A stretch of 64,000 nt of DNA from UBA969 sp041694635 (GTDB taxonomy: Bacteria; Planctomycetota; Planctomycetia; Gemmatales; Gemmataceae), in assembly GCA_041694635.1 (NCBI GenBank), contig JBDNHI010000202.1:62001-126000 (forward strand), in the 5' to 3' direction. Position numbers and translations under genes: made by a program. Shown here piece after piece: positions 16,219 to 25,203 of the stretch; within the stretch, counting starts at the first letter, position 1; every line of letters begins with the position of its first letter. Under the pieces are notes generated by a model. It had not been told where the DNA came from. It saw only the letters and a list, made by a program, of their open reading frames with translations, and did not search any database.

Positions 16219-19200
16219 TTATGTACCAGAATTAGTATTAACTGATGGATCATTGTTTTTATTAAAAAAGTGGTTGAGTGCATTAACTGCTTGTAAGTTT
16301 TCGATGTTTTCTTCACAAACACAGGCGATAAAAGCTTCATTTCCCGGTGAAAGAAAAACCCCATTTGAATTCTCGAGATCGATTTTTAAATCATTCCATT
16401 CACCTAGCAGGTTTTGGGGGAAAGAAAAAAAAGAATCACATGGCATAAGACTGGTGTGCAGCAAATTGCTGTGTTGTGCTAATGCTATATGAGTTTTAAT
16501 AAAATTAATTTTTGTGGAAGAATCTTGGGATTTTATTAATGTTTGAATCGGATCAAATTTACTTAAGGATTTAAAATGGTGCAAAGTACAAGTTTGAATG
16601 GTTTTTTCTAATTCAAAAAGCAAGTTGTCACTGCCAATAAAGATTTGAGTGAAAGCTTGAAAATTGCGTACGATAGTTTCTTGAATTAAGTTGTCGATAC
16701 AAACTAAATCATCACTTTTAATAATTTTCTCATTCCTAATCGGAGGTTTGATTTGTTCGGAATCGTTGGAGGTAATTCGTTCTGAAATGATAGATAATTT
16801 GCTAACGCAAGTTTCAAGTTCTTTAGAGTGTTCATTTAATTGTAAATTGACTGTTTGCAGAAAAATAAGGATGCAGTCATATTGATGAATTTCAACCTGA
16901 CTTCTAAAAATAGTTTTAAATAATTCAATAATTTTCTGAAAAGGTTGAAAAAAATTGCTTTTAATATCTGCAATTTGTTGAAGTGAATTATTAAGTCGAA
17001 TTAAGTCAACATTAAGGCTTGAAAGGCATTTTTCAAGTTTAGCCTGAAGTTGCAACTTGAATTGATCGAGTTTTTCTTTAATGCATCGAAGAAGAATAGC
17101 AGAAGCACCAAAACGATAACCAGGTTTCTCGATCCAAAAAACAACCCAGGAGTCGATAAGAGTGCCAAATTTTTCAGAAATTGATTTGGTTTTATTTGAC
17201 ATCACTTTCCAGAACGATCCTTTATCAGGAAACTTTTCTCCCGAGATCCATTGGCATCCAAAATATTCTTCTGAGCGCGTTAAAATATCAAGAGAAGTTT
17301 TAGATAAAATGTCAGGAAATTTGTCTTTAGGATTGTTCGAAGATTCGAGTAAAAAAAGTGGCTCAAGTATTTCTTTAAGTATAAAAGATTCAATTGATTG
17401 GCCTAATGTAGCTTCCAACTCTTGACTAAGGATAAATGCAAGATCCTCAAAGTTGATTTGATTCTTTGCCAGTTTTTGATCAAGCCATGAGTTAATTTCA
17501 TATGTTAAAATTGGCTTTGGTTGAATCCAAGAATCGATAACTTGTAGGCTAACTTGGTTTATTGATTCTTGTAAATATAAATCAGTAATCAGGGAATGCC
17601 TAGAAACCCCAACAGTTTTAAAAATCTGACTAGGTTGAATATTCATACTTTTATACTGTTGATTTATCTGGTTACCTTGGGAGTAAATTTGTTGCAGGTT
17701 TGTATATATTATTAATCCTGCATCTTGCATAGTTTTTGCATATCCAATTTTTGGATTTCCTTCGGTTCCAAGTAATAAAGTTTTTGTAAATAAATCTAAA
17801 TTATTTTGGTTTTGAATATCTACCAAAGTTGCCGATGTATTATTTGCAGCTAATTTTGAAAGGTTTTCAGAGGTTGGAACGATTAGCAATAAGCTGATTT
17901 CTGGTTTATGTAATCCGAGTTCAGCACAAGATTTAGCTATAGAATTGCAAATATCGATCAAGGATCCAAACATTCCACCAGAAGAATGCCCGACCAGAAA
18001 AATTTGAGGTTGGATTATCCCGGGCAATGTATCTGAAAATGCTGCTAAGTTTATTTTATTCAATGCAAGTTTTAATTTTAATTCAATATTTTCTTGAGAA
18101 TCAATCATCGCTAGCTTCCCAAAAACTCTGTTCCCTTCGGTAGTAAGGCTTTTGGGGATTTGATAAAGTTTGCTTAAAGGGAGCCATTTTTCAAGTTGAG
18201 CAGCTTTTTCTTTGTCCCCAAGATAATAGTTGGGGCGATTGAGTCTACAAACTATTGTCTTTTCTTGAGGTAATTTAAAATCAGTATCATTTTGATCAAT
18301 TAGAGGGCCTAGGTGATCCGCACCTATCCCAACGACTTCAAAGGGGATTTTAAGTTTAAGGTAATCAGGATGGTTGTCGGTCAGGGTTTTGAAAAATGCA
18401 ACAGATCCAATTCCAGTTTTTCCTAGACCAATTATAAGCGAGCCAGATCGTTTTTCATTGTTCTGATTAAATCGATTTAGCTTTGGACTTTTACTTAGTT
18501 CCTTTTTTTGAGGGTTTTCATCTGTCCTGCCTCCCGTCTTTTTGAATGACTGGGTTTGCGAAAGTTCATCCTCACTTTGAAGTAGAGATTTTTCTGATGA
18601 AGAAATGATGATAGATTCTGAAAGGATGATTTTATTAGGAGTTAAATTTCCAGCTTCCTTAAAGTTCACATTTTTCAGGGCGTTAATTAAATCGCTACAA
18701 GTGTTAAATCGGTCTTCTGGTTTTTTTGAAAGAGCTTTGGCAATAATTTGTTTTTCATTTTCAGGTAATGAGGATAAGTCTGGTTTTTCATACAAGTGGA
18801 GTTTAATAAGAGTTCTTAAATTATCAGCTTCAAACGGTCTTTTACCAGAAGTCATTTCTTGGTAGACAATCGCAAGGCTGTATTGGTCACTGAATTTACT
18901 AGGCCATCCTTCAATAAGTTCGGGTGCAGAATAAATAGGTGTTATACCACCTTTAAATTCTTGGTCGGAAATAGTAAGGTCGTGAACAAGACCGAAGTCA
19001 CCAATTTTTAAATGATTATGCACTAAGAAAAGATTTTGTGGCTTAATATCCAAATGTTGTAATTGGTAGTGAGAATTAATTAAATCCAAGGCCTCGGCTG
19101 CTTCTGATAGGTAGTTAAGGCATTCTGCAACTGGAATTACTTTGAGGGGACTTTGTTTGCATTCCAGATACCTAGCCCACAAGTTTTTATCTGCCAGTTC

Positions 19201-19473
19201 CATTACAATAACTAAACAGTTCTCGATTAGATCTATCCGTTCCATTGTTAGAATAAATGGGTGCCTAATAAATTTGATCCGGTCAATGGAACGCCATTCT
19301 TGATCTGCTCGTGGGTCGTTTTTTTCACCAAGTTTTCCAGAAACAAATTTAATCGCTTTGAGCAGACCACCCGGAGCACTACATTTCCATACTTCACCGA
19401 ATCCACCAACACCTATTTTTTCAATAACACAGTACCCAGGAATCGGCTCATATTTTGGATATATCTTGATCAT
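16219..19473 (-). CDS. Serine/threonine protein kinase fused to a tubulin-like domain
   Basis: A 1084-residue protein with two recognisable parts. Residues 12-270 form a complete Hanks-type kinase: glycine loop GVGGFGEV (21-28), Lys42, HLDIKPQN (140-147), DFG (159-161) and the APE region YSAPELIEGW (181-190). After a Ser/Lys-rich linker (270-343) comes a region like the Tubulin_2 (PF13809) family. It has a nucleotide-binding-type LIIGLGKTGIGSVA (346-359) and a tubulin-signature-like GHSSGGMFGS (495-504). The last 400 residues are helical and unassigned. No membrane helix is visible, so it is probably cytoplasmic. It is divergent from mfnB, with scpA 21 bp downstream. Kinase activity looks intact; polymer formation is inference. 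Confidence 0.82.
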   Translation of the reverse strand: MIKIYPKYEPIPGYCVIEKIGVGGFGEVWKCSAPGGLLKAIKFVSGKLGEKNDPRADQEWRSIDRIKFIRHPFILTMERIDLIENCLVIVMELADKNLWARYLECKQSPLKVIPVAECLNYLSEAAEALDLINSHYQLQHLDIKPQNLFLVHNHLKIGDFGLVHDLTISDQEFKGGITPIYSAPELIEGWPSKFSDQYSLAIVYQEMTSGKRPFEADNLRTLIKLHLYEKPDLSSLPENEKQIIAKALSKKPEDRFNTCSDLINALKNVNFKEAGNLTPNKIILSESIIISSSEKSLLQSEDELSQTQSFKKTGGRTDENPQKKELSKSPKLNRFNQNNEKRSGSLIIGLGKTGIGSVAFFKTLTDNHPDYLKLKIPFEVVGIGADHLGPLIDQNDTDFKLPQEKTIVCRLNRPNYYLGDKEKAAQLEKWLPLSKLYQIPKSLTTEGNRVFGKLAMIDSQENIELKLKLALNKINLAAFSDTLPGIIQPQIFLVGHSSGGMFGSLIDICNSIAKSCAELGLHKPEISLLLIVPTSENLSKLAANNTSATLVDIQNQNNLDLFTKTLLLGTEGNPKIGYAKTMQDAGLIIYTNLQQIYSQGNQINQQYKSMNIQPSQIFKTVGVSRHSLITDLYLQESINQVSLQVIDSWIQPKPILTYEINSWLDQKLAKNQINFEDLAFILSQELEATLGQSIESFILKEILEPLFLLESSNNPKDKFPDILSKTSLDILTRSEEYFGCQWISGEKFPDKGSFWKVMSNKTKSISEKFGTLIDSWVVFWIEKPGYRFGASAILLRCIKEKLDQFKLQLQAKLEKCLSSLNVDLIRLNNSLQQIADIKSNFFQPFQKIIELFKTIFRSQVEIHQYDCILIFLQTVNLQLNEHSKELETCVSKLSIISERITSNDSEQIKPPIRNEKIIKSDDLVCIDNLIQETIVRNFQAFTQIFIGSDNLLFELEKTIQTCTLHHFKSLSKFDPIQTLIKSQDSSTKINFIKTHIALAQHSNLLHTSLMPCDSFFSFPQNLLGEWNDLKIDLENSNGVFLSPGNEAFIACVCEENIENLQAVNALNHFFNKNNDPSVNTNSGT

Positions 19474-19635
19474 TATACCTTTTTTGGCAGTTTATTGCAG
19501 AACAATCCTAGGAGACACCTTTTAACAATAATAACAGTTTTTTTCATTAAAAAGAAAAGAATAAACTCAGAAGTAAAACTTGATTAAATTTGTAAGATAA
19601 AGTGAAATTAGTATTTTTAGAAAAGGTATAACTTT

Positions 19636-20358
19636 ATGAGGGTTTTGGTTAGTGTTCGAAATGTTGATGAAGCTAAAATCGCTTTCCAAGCCGGTGTCGA
19701 CCTCATTGACTTAAAAGAACCATCTCAAGGTGCAATGGGGATGGTTGACCCTATCCTAATTCAGCAGATAAAAACTACTTTGCCTGAAAATTTAAGTTTA
19801 AGTATGGCTTGTGGCGAGTTATGTAATGTGGGAATTGATTTTATTCCAATGCTTCCACGCGAGATGTTTTTTTATAAATTTGGTCTTTCACAGTTTTTAG
19901 ATACAGATTCTTTAGTTCAAAAAATAAGTGAACTTAAAGAACTTTTTGAATTTCTCGAGTTCAAAGGTTTGATCGTACCAGTTTTATACGCTGATTTTCA
20001 TCGTGCTAATACAATGGCTCCGCTTAAAGCTTTGAAGGTGCTCAATTACTTGAGATTTACAAATGTTATGATCGATACTTGGGGTAAAGATGGGAGTTCA
20101 CTTTTGGACTGGTTTTCAATCGCAGAAATGCTGGAGTTTCAATCGGAATGTAAATCACAAAAGTGTAATTATTCACTGGCGGGTTCTTTGGACTTAAGCA
20201 AAGTAAAATTTTTGATAAGTGAAGGGGTTAATCCTGCTTGGTTTGGATTTCGTGGTGCGATATGCAAAAATCGAACCCGCAATCAAGCTATCGATTTTGA
20301 ACAAACTTTGAATTTAGTCAATGGTTTGAAAAGGTTGAATTCTGTTGAGGTTTCTTAA
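19636..20358 (+). CDS. mfnB: (5-formylfuran-3-yl)methyl phosphate synthase
   Basis: MfnB condenses two glyceraldehyde-3-phosphate molecules into the furan ring of methanofuran. The 240-residue TIM-barrel protein opens MRVLVSVRNVDEAKIAFQAG and has the Schiff-base lysine in VDLIDLKEPSQGAMG (Lys27), a second conserved lysine in FYKFGLS (Lys81) and MIDTWGKDGSSLLDW near residue 146. These match the family well by eye. It is divergent from the kinase/tubulin gene and convergent with the mfnE-like gene, whose end it overlaps by 45 bp. The two following minus-strand genes fit the same pathway. The cofactor would serve FhcD/FhcC at 48-49.7 kb. Confidence 0.85.
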   Translation: MRVLVSVRNVDEAKIAFQAGVDLIDLKEPSQGAMGMVDPILIQQIKTTLPENLSLSMACGELCNVGIDFIPMLPREMFFYKFGLSQFLDTDSLVQKISELKELFEFLEFKGLIVPVLYADFHRANTMAPLKALKVLNYLRFTNVMIDTWGKDGSSLLDWFSIAEMLEFQSECKSQKCNYSLAGSLDLSKVKFLISEGVNPAWFGFRGAICKNRTRNQAIDFEQTLNLVNGLKRLNSVEVS

Positions 20359-20907
20359 ATTAATGCATTGAATATCAAGTTTATTTGGAGTGGTTGTAAT
20401 TAATTTGTAAAAATAAGGGTCAACATAATTCAGACTACTTAATTTTTCCCAATTATTTGAATTTGGGCGGTCGCAAGACTTCAATAAGAATAATCGGGCG
20501 AATTGAAAGCGCAGCGCAACCCTTAGTGCAATACTATCAGATCTCACATCATTTCTTTCGGGTAGGAAAGGTCCGCCGATAAGATTAAAATCGTTTTGGC
20601 AGAATTTTACAGTGTCAAGAAAGAACACGCCTTGTTTCTTAACTAATACGGAATCGGCAATTGTGGAGCCCTTAAAAAATGTTTTCAGGCTAAGGGTGTT
20701 ATCAGTCATAATTTTTATAGAGTCCCAATGCATTTGTGTACAAGAAAGCGTGTCTTTTTTAGATTCTAACTCACGAACATATCTACCCCCCCCCGCTACA
20801 ATTAAGTTGCAGTCGGAATCAAAAAGCTTTAACAAGAAATGGAGTCTTTCTCCAAGGTCGGGTAGATCAAGGAGGCTGCCTCCTACTTTAAAAACATTGG
20901 ATTTCAA
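20314..20907 (-). CDS. Amino acid kinase-family protein, MfnE-like
   Basis: A 197-residue protein with the amino acid kinase fold: FKVGGSLLD at the start and the glycine-rich LIVAGGGRYVREL near residue 40. A compact length and position beside mfnB suggest the methanofuran enzyme that phosphorylates aminomethylfuran phosphate (MfnE type). This role is drawn from archaeal homologues and context. The start is TTG at 20907, with AGGT eight bases upstream, and it begins one base after the mfnF-like stop, so translation is probably coupled. The 3' end overlaps the convergent mfnB gene by 45 bp, an unusually long overlap. Confidence 0.65.
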   Translation of the reverse strand: MKSNVFKVGGSLLDLPDLGERLHFLLKLFDSDCNLIVAGGGRYVRELESKKDTLSCTQMHWDSIKIMTDNTLSLKTFFKGSTIADSVLVKKQGVFFLDTVKFCQNDFNLIGGPFLPERNDVRSDSIALRVALRFQFARLFLLKSCDRPNSNNWEKLSSLNYVDPYFYKLITTTPNKLDIQCINLRNLNRIQPFQTID

Positions 20908-20908
20908 T

Positions 20909-21874
20909 TTATTTACCTATCAATTGCAAAAGACTGAAAGCACAGGCTGCGCTAGAGTTTTCAGAGCCAAAGGAATCGCTGAAAGAGAAAATGTCAGGTT
21001 TATATTTCCAAGGATAGGAATCAACAATTTTTTTTGCTAGGGCTTCTCCAGAACCTGAAATGTAAACCCAGTTGGGTTCTACCTTTTGAACCTTAATTTT
21101 AATTGCAGAATTGATCCATTTGGCTTGATTTTGAAGGGCCAAGCGCACCGTTTTCATGATTTTTGAGTTTGAAACTTCGTCTGGATCGGCACAGTGCATT
21201 TTTGCAATTCGCCTAATGGCATTTAATTTAGTGAACGATCTGCAATCAGCTGTATCAAAATCCATTTCATCTTCTTGTAGGTTATCAACTAAAAGGTGGG
21301 CATCTGCGATGGTTGCAAAATACTCCTGTGCATAGTTACTTCCTAAAAATGTGCCAAGAGGGGTTCTTTTCATTCCGGTGTAAATCAATCCCTTTGATTG
21401 TAATCTTTCGGGGTCGGTAATCCCGGTCGGTTTTAGAACCCCGTTCTCGATCCAAGTGACATCTGTGGTGGTAGATCCAATATCCAGAGAAATTCCAAAG
21501 TGTTTAGGGTAAAGTTTAGCAATAAAGGTTGCAAGCGCCAACCAATTTGATGCTGCACATTCTAAAGGCGATTCTAAGGCAATATGAAGGGGAATGAACT
21601 TTTCACGAATAGTCCAAACAAAGGTTTTAAAAGAATTTCTTGGCAATGAATTTAATAGAAAAAGAACTCCTTCTCGTTTGTTTTCAAAACAATCACAAAG
21701 TTCGCCGGTGATGGTTACCGCCAAGGTTTCAATTTTCTTGGATAAAATTATTTGATGAAGCATAAGGGTTAATGCATCTTTGTTTTTCCAAAGTGGAAAA
21801 ATGGTATTTGTACATGAACCATCGCTGGTACAAAATTTAATGTTAGCTCCACCAATATCGATGCCTGCAATCAT
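20909..21874 (-). CDS. MfnF-like ASKHA-fold protein of the H4MPT-linked C1 pathway
   Basis: A 321-residue member of the hydantoinase/oxoprolinase-like family that accompanies tetrahydromethanopterin C1 genes and includes archaeal MfnF, which joins tyramine-glutamate to the furan unit. The nucleotide-binding motifs are GIDIGGANIKF at the start and SLDIGSTTTDVTWI near residue 128. VYISGSGEALAKK near residue 275 completes the fold. It forms a two-gene unit with the mfnE-like gene. In bacteria the exact reaction is less established than in methanogens, so the MfnF label rests on family and neighbourhood. Confidence 0.75.
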   Translation of the reverse strand: MIAGIDIGGANIKFCTSDGSCTNTIFPLWKNKDALTLMLHQIILSKKIETLAVTITGELCDCFENKREGVLFLLNSLPRNSFKTFVWTIREKFIPLHIALESPLECAASNWLALATFIAKLYPKHFGISLDIGSTTTDVTWIENGVLKPTGITDPERLQSKGLIYTGMKRTPLGTFLGSNYAQEYFATIADAHLLVDNLQEDEMDFDTADCRSFTKLNAIRRIAKMHCADPDEVSNSKIMKTVRLALQNQAKWINSAIKIKVQKVEPNWVYISGSGEALAKKIVDSYPWKYKPDIFSFSDSFGSENSSAACAFSLLQLIGK

Positions 21875-22124
21875 AAAAGATCATTCCAAGGTAAAGAATA
21901 ATTGAAGTTGATAAAATGTACCGTTGAACGGAGAGATTTTCAGAGAAAATCAAGAAAAAGACATAAAATGAGAAATAAAAGTGTAAATGCAACGAAGGAA
22001 CAAATCTTTTTTGTCACTTATTTTATTTTTATCAATAAATCAGTTGACCAATTTGATTTATTAGGGTAATTTTCAAATACCTGCCTAGTGTTTGGATTTT
22101 TCTAACCTAAACGGAGTCACATTT

Positions 22125-23396
22125 ATGTTTACAGTTCTTGGTGGATCCAACAAATTTTGTGATGGAATCAATCGCCGAAATTTTATTAAAATTGGTGCTT
22201 TTGGTGCATCTTTATCACTTGCTGATATGTTAAGGGCAAAGGAATCAGGAAAAACGGGCAGCGCTAAAGCGGCAATTATGGTTTATTTGCCTGGTGGTCC
22301 CTCTCATATGGATATGTATGACCTAAAACCGCAGGCCCCAGTTGAATTTCGCGGCGAATTTAAACCCATTGCTACAAACGTTCCCGGGATTCAAATTTCT
22401 GAACATTTTCCTAATCAAGCTAAAATGTTTGATAAGCTTGCGGTTGTAAGAAGTCTTGTTTCCGTTGATGAGCACTCCGATTCCTTGGTTATGAGTGGCT
22501 ACAGCGAAAATGCAAACCGTATTGCTCACCATCCTTCCTTTGGCTCTGTTATTTCTAAACTTCAGGCTGGTCAATCAGACATACCGCCATTTGTAAGCCT
22601 TAGGGGGATGTCTCGTGGCACTGAACCCGGTTATCTTGGGATTGCAAATCGTCCCTTTACGCCAGACGGGCCAGGGTTTCAAAACCTACGTTTGCCCGGC
22701 GGGGTTGAAAATGATCGTTATGACGACCGTAAGTCCTTGCTAAAGAATTTTGATAATGTCCGTCGTGAGATTGATGCTTCTGGCACAATGAAAGGGATGG
22801 ATTCATTTACAACGCGTGCTTTTGATATGGTTGCATCTGGCACTGTTCGTAAGGCTCTTGACCTTTCTCGCGAAGAACCTAGGGTTCGAGACCGGTACAA
22901 GGGTGTTGAGCAATTTCTTACTGCACGCCGACTCATCGAGTCTGGGGTTGGGTGTGTAACTCTTTCCTACGGTGGTTGGGATACTCATTCTGGAAACTTT
23001 AAAACCCTAAAAAATCAATTGCCCATGTTGGATCGTGGTATTTCCAGCTTAATTCAAGATCTTCACGATCGAGGGATGAGCGATGATGTTGTTACCGTGG
23101 TTTGGGGCGAATTCGGCAGAACGCCAAAAATTAATATGCAAGATGGCGGTGGTCGTGATCATTGGTCTCCTGCAATGAGTGCGCTTATTGCTGGGGGTGG
23201 TTTGAAAATGGGGCAAGCTATTGGTGCTACTAATGCACGCGGTGAATATCCTATTGATCGCAAGTATAAAGTACCTCAATTGCTTAGTACGATTTATACT
23301 GCAATGGGTATTGATCCCTCAAGGACTTTCCCAGATGGATTTGGAAGGCCTATGTATATTCTGGACGACCGTGAACCGGTAACGGAATTGCTATAA
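22125..23396 (+). CDS. DUF1501 secreted protein with Tat signal
   Basis: A 423-residue DUF1501 protein, a family very abundant in planctomycetes. It starts with a Tat-like signal (NRRNFIKIGAFGASLSLADML). The family is related in fold to alkaline phosphatase/sulfatases. Motifs seen are MVYLPGGPSHMDMYDLKP, DEHSDSLVMSGYS, TLSYGGWDTHSGNF and VVWGEFGRTPKIN with GGRDHWSPAM. DUF1501 proteins often pair with DUF1549/DUF1553 cytochrome proteins, but no such partner is adjacent here. The reading frame is open from a TTG at 22092, yet the ATG at 22125 has a GGAG box and starts before the Tat motif. Substrate unknown. Confidence 0.88.
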   Translation: MFTVLGGSNKFCDGINRRNFIKIGAFGASLSLADMLRAKESGKTGSAKAAIMVYLPGGPSHMDMYDLKPQAPVEFRGEFKPIATNVPGIQISEHFPNQAKMFDKLAVVRSLVSVDEHSDSLVMSGYSENANRIAHHPSFGSVISKLQAGQSDIPPFVSLRGMSRGTEPGYLGIANRPFTPDGPGFQNLRLPGGVENDRYDDRKSLLKNFDNVRREIDASGTMKGMDSFTTRAFDMVASGTVRKALDLSREEPRVRDRYKGVEQFLTARRLIESGVGCVTLSYGGWDTHSGNFKTLKNQLPMLDRGISSLIQDLHDRGMSDDVVTVVWGEFGRTPKINMQDGGGRDHWSPAMSALIAGGGLKMGQAIGATNARGEYPIDRKYKVPQLLSTIYTAMGIDPSRTFPDGFGRPMYILDDREPVTELL

Positions 23397-23410
23397 GGTT
23401 TATTAGAATT

Positions 23411-23448
23411 AAAAAAAGCGCCTTTGTTAAAAACAAAGGCGCTTTTTT
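23411..23448. terminator. Strong bidirectional Rho-independent terminator
   Basis: A hairpin with an 11-bp GC-containing stem (GCGCCTTTGTT / AACAAAGGCGC) and a three-base loop. It is extended by A6/T6 on either side, so a T-run follows in both directions. It lies between the stops of the convergent DUF1501 and RlmI-like genes and would end both transcripts. Confidence 0.92.
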
Positions 23449-23490
23449 GTAAAGTATTTAAGAATTATTCCACATTAAAATACGAGTTGA

Positions 23491-24684
23491 TTAGGAAGTG
23501 CCCTGATGAATTCTAGCGAAGATTGCCTTGAGATAGCGCCCTTCGCCAGCGTGTGCCATAAAAGGATGGTCAGGGCCAGCGCCTGTTATTTTAATGATTT
23601 GTGCAGTTTTTCCGGCTTGCCAAGCAGCTTTTCGTACCGATTCAAAAAAATCAAATTCAGAAACTAACCCAGTGCAAGAGCAGGTTAGTAATATGCCGCC
23701 GTCGCTGATTACTTGCATTGCAAGCCTGTTCATATCGGTATATTTGCGTAGAGCTTTTTCGATTTCCTCTCGGTCGCGAGTAAGCTTTGAAGGATCAAGA
23801 ATGACAACATCAAATTTATCGCCATTGGTTATGGCATCACGAAGCCAAGGAAAAATATCAGATTGTATGCATTTGATGCGGGCTTTATTAAGGCTGGCAT
23901 TGTGTTTCGCCAAACCAAGGACCTCTTCATCTAGGTCGATGGCAATAACATCTTCTGCTTTACCCAAAGCTTTAGCATATACTGAAAAGCCCCCGGAATT
24001 ACAGCATAAGTCTAGAATTTTTTTACCCTCACAAAATTGACTTAAGGCCAATCTGTTGTCGCGTTGGTCTGCAAAAAATCCGGTCTTATGCCCTGTCCCA
24101 GGAGTGACTTTAAACTGCAAGCCGTTTTCCGTAATGACTTCTGGACTTACGCTTGAGGTCGGTTCTTTGCAAACAAAGGATTCTTGTTTTTGAACATGAC
24201 TTTCTGCAAACCATGTAAATTGGTGTTCAGGATAATATTTAAGTAGGGTTGATTGAATAAATTCTTTAAGCCGGTACATCCCCGAAGAGAAATATTCGAT
24301 CACGATGGTTTTACCAAACTTGTCAACAATCAAACCACTTAGTCCATCACCTTCGCTATGAATTAGGCGATAGGCGTTGGTAGAATCTTCTAATTTTAGT
24401 GTTTCCTTACGAAGCCTAACAGCGAGTCCAATTTTCTTTTCAAAAAAACCTTGATCTATGGGTTCGGTTTGATTATCAGTGAGGACACGAAGTGAAATTC
24501 GGGAGTGTCCATTAAAAATCCCTCGGCCAACCCAAGCGCCCGTGCGGTCTTCAATATCTACAATGCAACCATTTGGGATTTTTTGATCTGGTTTTTCAAT
24601 CATTTTCTGAAAAATCCAAGGATGGTTAGAGTTTCGAACAATTTTAAGTTTGATTACTGGAAGTATTGGGTTTATGGTGTCCAA
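23491..24684 (-). CDS. RlmI-type class I rRNA methyltransferase
   Basis: A protein of about 397 residues related to RlmI/YccW, which methylates a cytosine in 23S rRNA. It has an N-terminal PUA-like domain (NHPWIFQKMI, then GWVGRG-type turns and the EGDGLSGLIVD segment). A Rossmann methyltransferase follows, with ILDLCCNSGGFSVYA, DVIAIDLDEE, DVVILDPSKL and LLTCSCTG. The tail HPFMAHAGEGRYLKAIF is typical. The frame is open up to a GTG at 24747; TTG at 24684, with AAGGA upstream, is my choice but it is not certain. DPSK in place of the usual DPP is worth noting, as is the standard CSC. Confidence 0.82.
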   Translation of the reverse strand: MDTINPILPVIKLKIVRNSNHPWIFQKMIEKPDQKIPNGCIVDIEDRTGAWVGRGIFNGHSRISLRVLTDNQTEPIDQGFFEKKIGLAVRLRKETLKLEDSTNAYRLIHSEGDGLSGLIVDKFGKTIVIEYFSSGMYRLKEFIQSTLLKYYPEHQFTWFAESHVQKQESFVCKEPTSSVSPEVITENGLQFKVTPGTGHKTGFFADQRDNRLALSQFCEGKKILDLCCNSGGFSVYAKALGKAEDVIAIDLDEEVLGLAKHNASLNKARIKCIQSDIFPWLRDAITNGDKFDVVILDPSKLTRDREEIEKALRKYTDMNRLAMQVISDGGILLTCSCTGLVSEFDFFESVRKAAWQAGKTAQIIKITGAGPDHPFMAHAGEGRYLKAIFARIHQGTS

Positions 24685-24805
24685 GGAGTTAATTTCCTTT
24701 TTATTACTTGTGTTTAATCTAATTACGCTTAATGATAGAATATTCACTTATCTTAAGGTCGGCTTGTAATAAATGAATTTTGATAGAAGGGGTTGTGAGG
24801 TCTAA

Positions 24806-25168
24806 ATGGCAAATCCATCGTTTAGCATTGAAAAAGTTGGTGATATTGCAATCGTTACCCCTTCTCCGACAGCAGAGAAGATGGCGGAAGAACTGATGCT
24901 CAAAGCTACTGATTTGATTCTTGATCCACTGGACCAGATGAAGCCAAATGGTCTTATTTTTGATTTATCTGAGGTTGATTATGTTGGTTCACTGTTCCTT
25001 GGATTTTTGCTTAGGTGTCATAAAAGGGTCAAAAAGCATGGGTGTGAAGTAGTAATTGCTGGAGCATCTCAAAATGCCAGAGAACTTTTACATATCACCG
25101 GTTTAGATACTTTGTGGCCTATTTATAATGACCGCAAGGAAGCGATTCAGGCCCTTAATAGCGATTAA
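24806..25168 (+). CDS. STAS-domain anti-sigma factor antagonist-like protein
   Basis: A 120-residue single STAS domain. The characteristic core is LIFDLSEVDYVGSLFLGFLLRCHKRVKKHG, followed by EVVIAGAS and TGLDTLWPIY. The serine in DYVGSLFLG sits where SpoIIAA-type proteins are phosphorylated, so it could be switched by an anti-sigma kinase, though no such kinase is nearby. It has GAGG five bases before the ATG. The ABC exporter genes start 36 bp downstream and may be in one transcript. A role in general stress signalling is inference. Confidence 0.82.
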   Translation: MANPSFSIEKVGDIAIVTPSPTAEKMAEELMLKATDLILDPLDQMKPNGLIFDLSEVDYVGSLFLGFLLRCHKRVKKHGCEVVIAGASQNARELLHITGLDTLWPIYNDRKEAIQALNSD

Positions 25169-25203
25169 TTTTAGTTTTAATTACTTTTAACGAGAATATT
25201 ATT

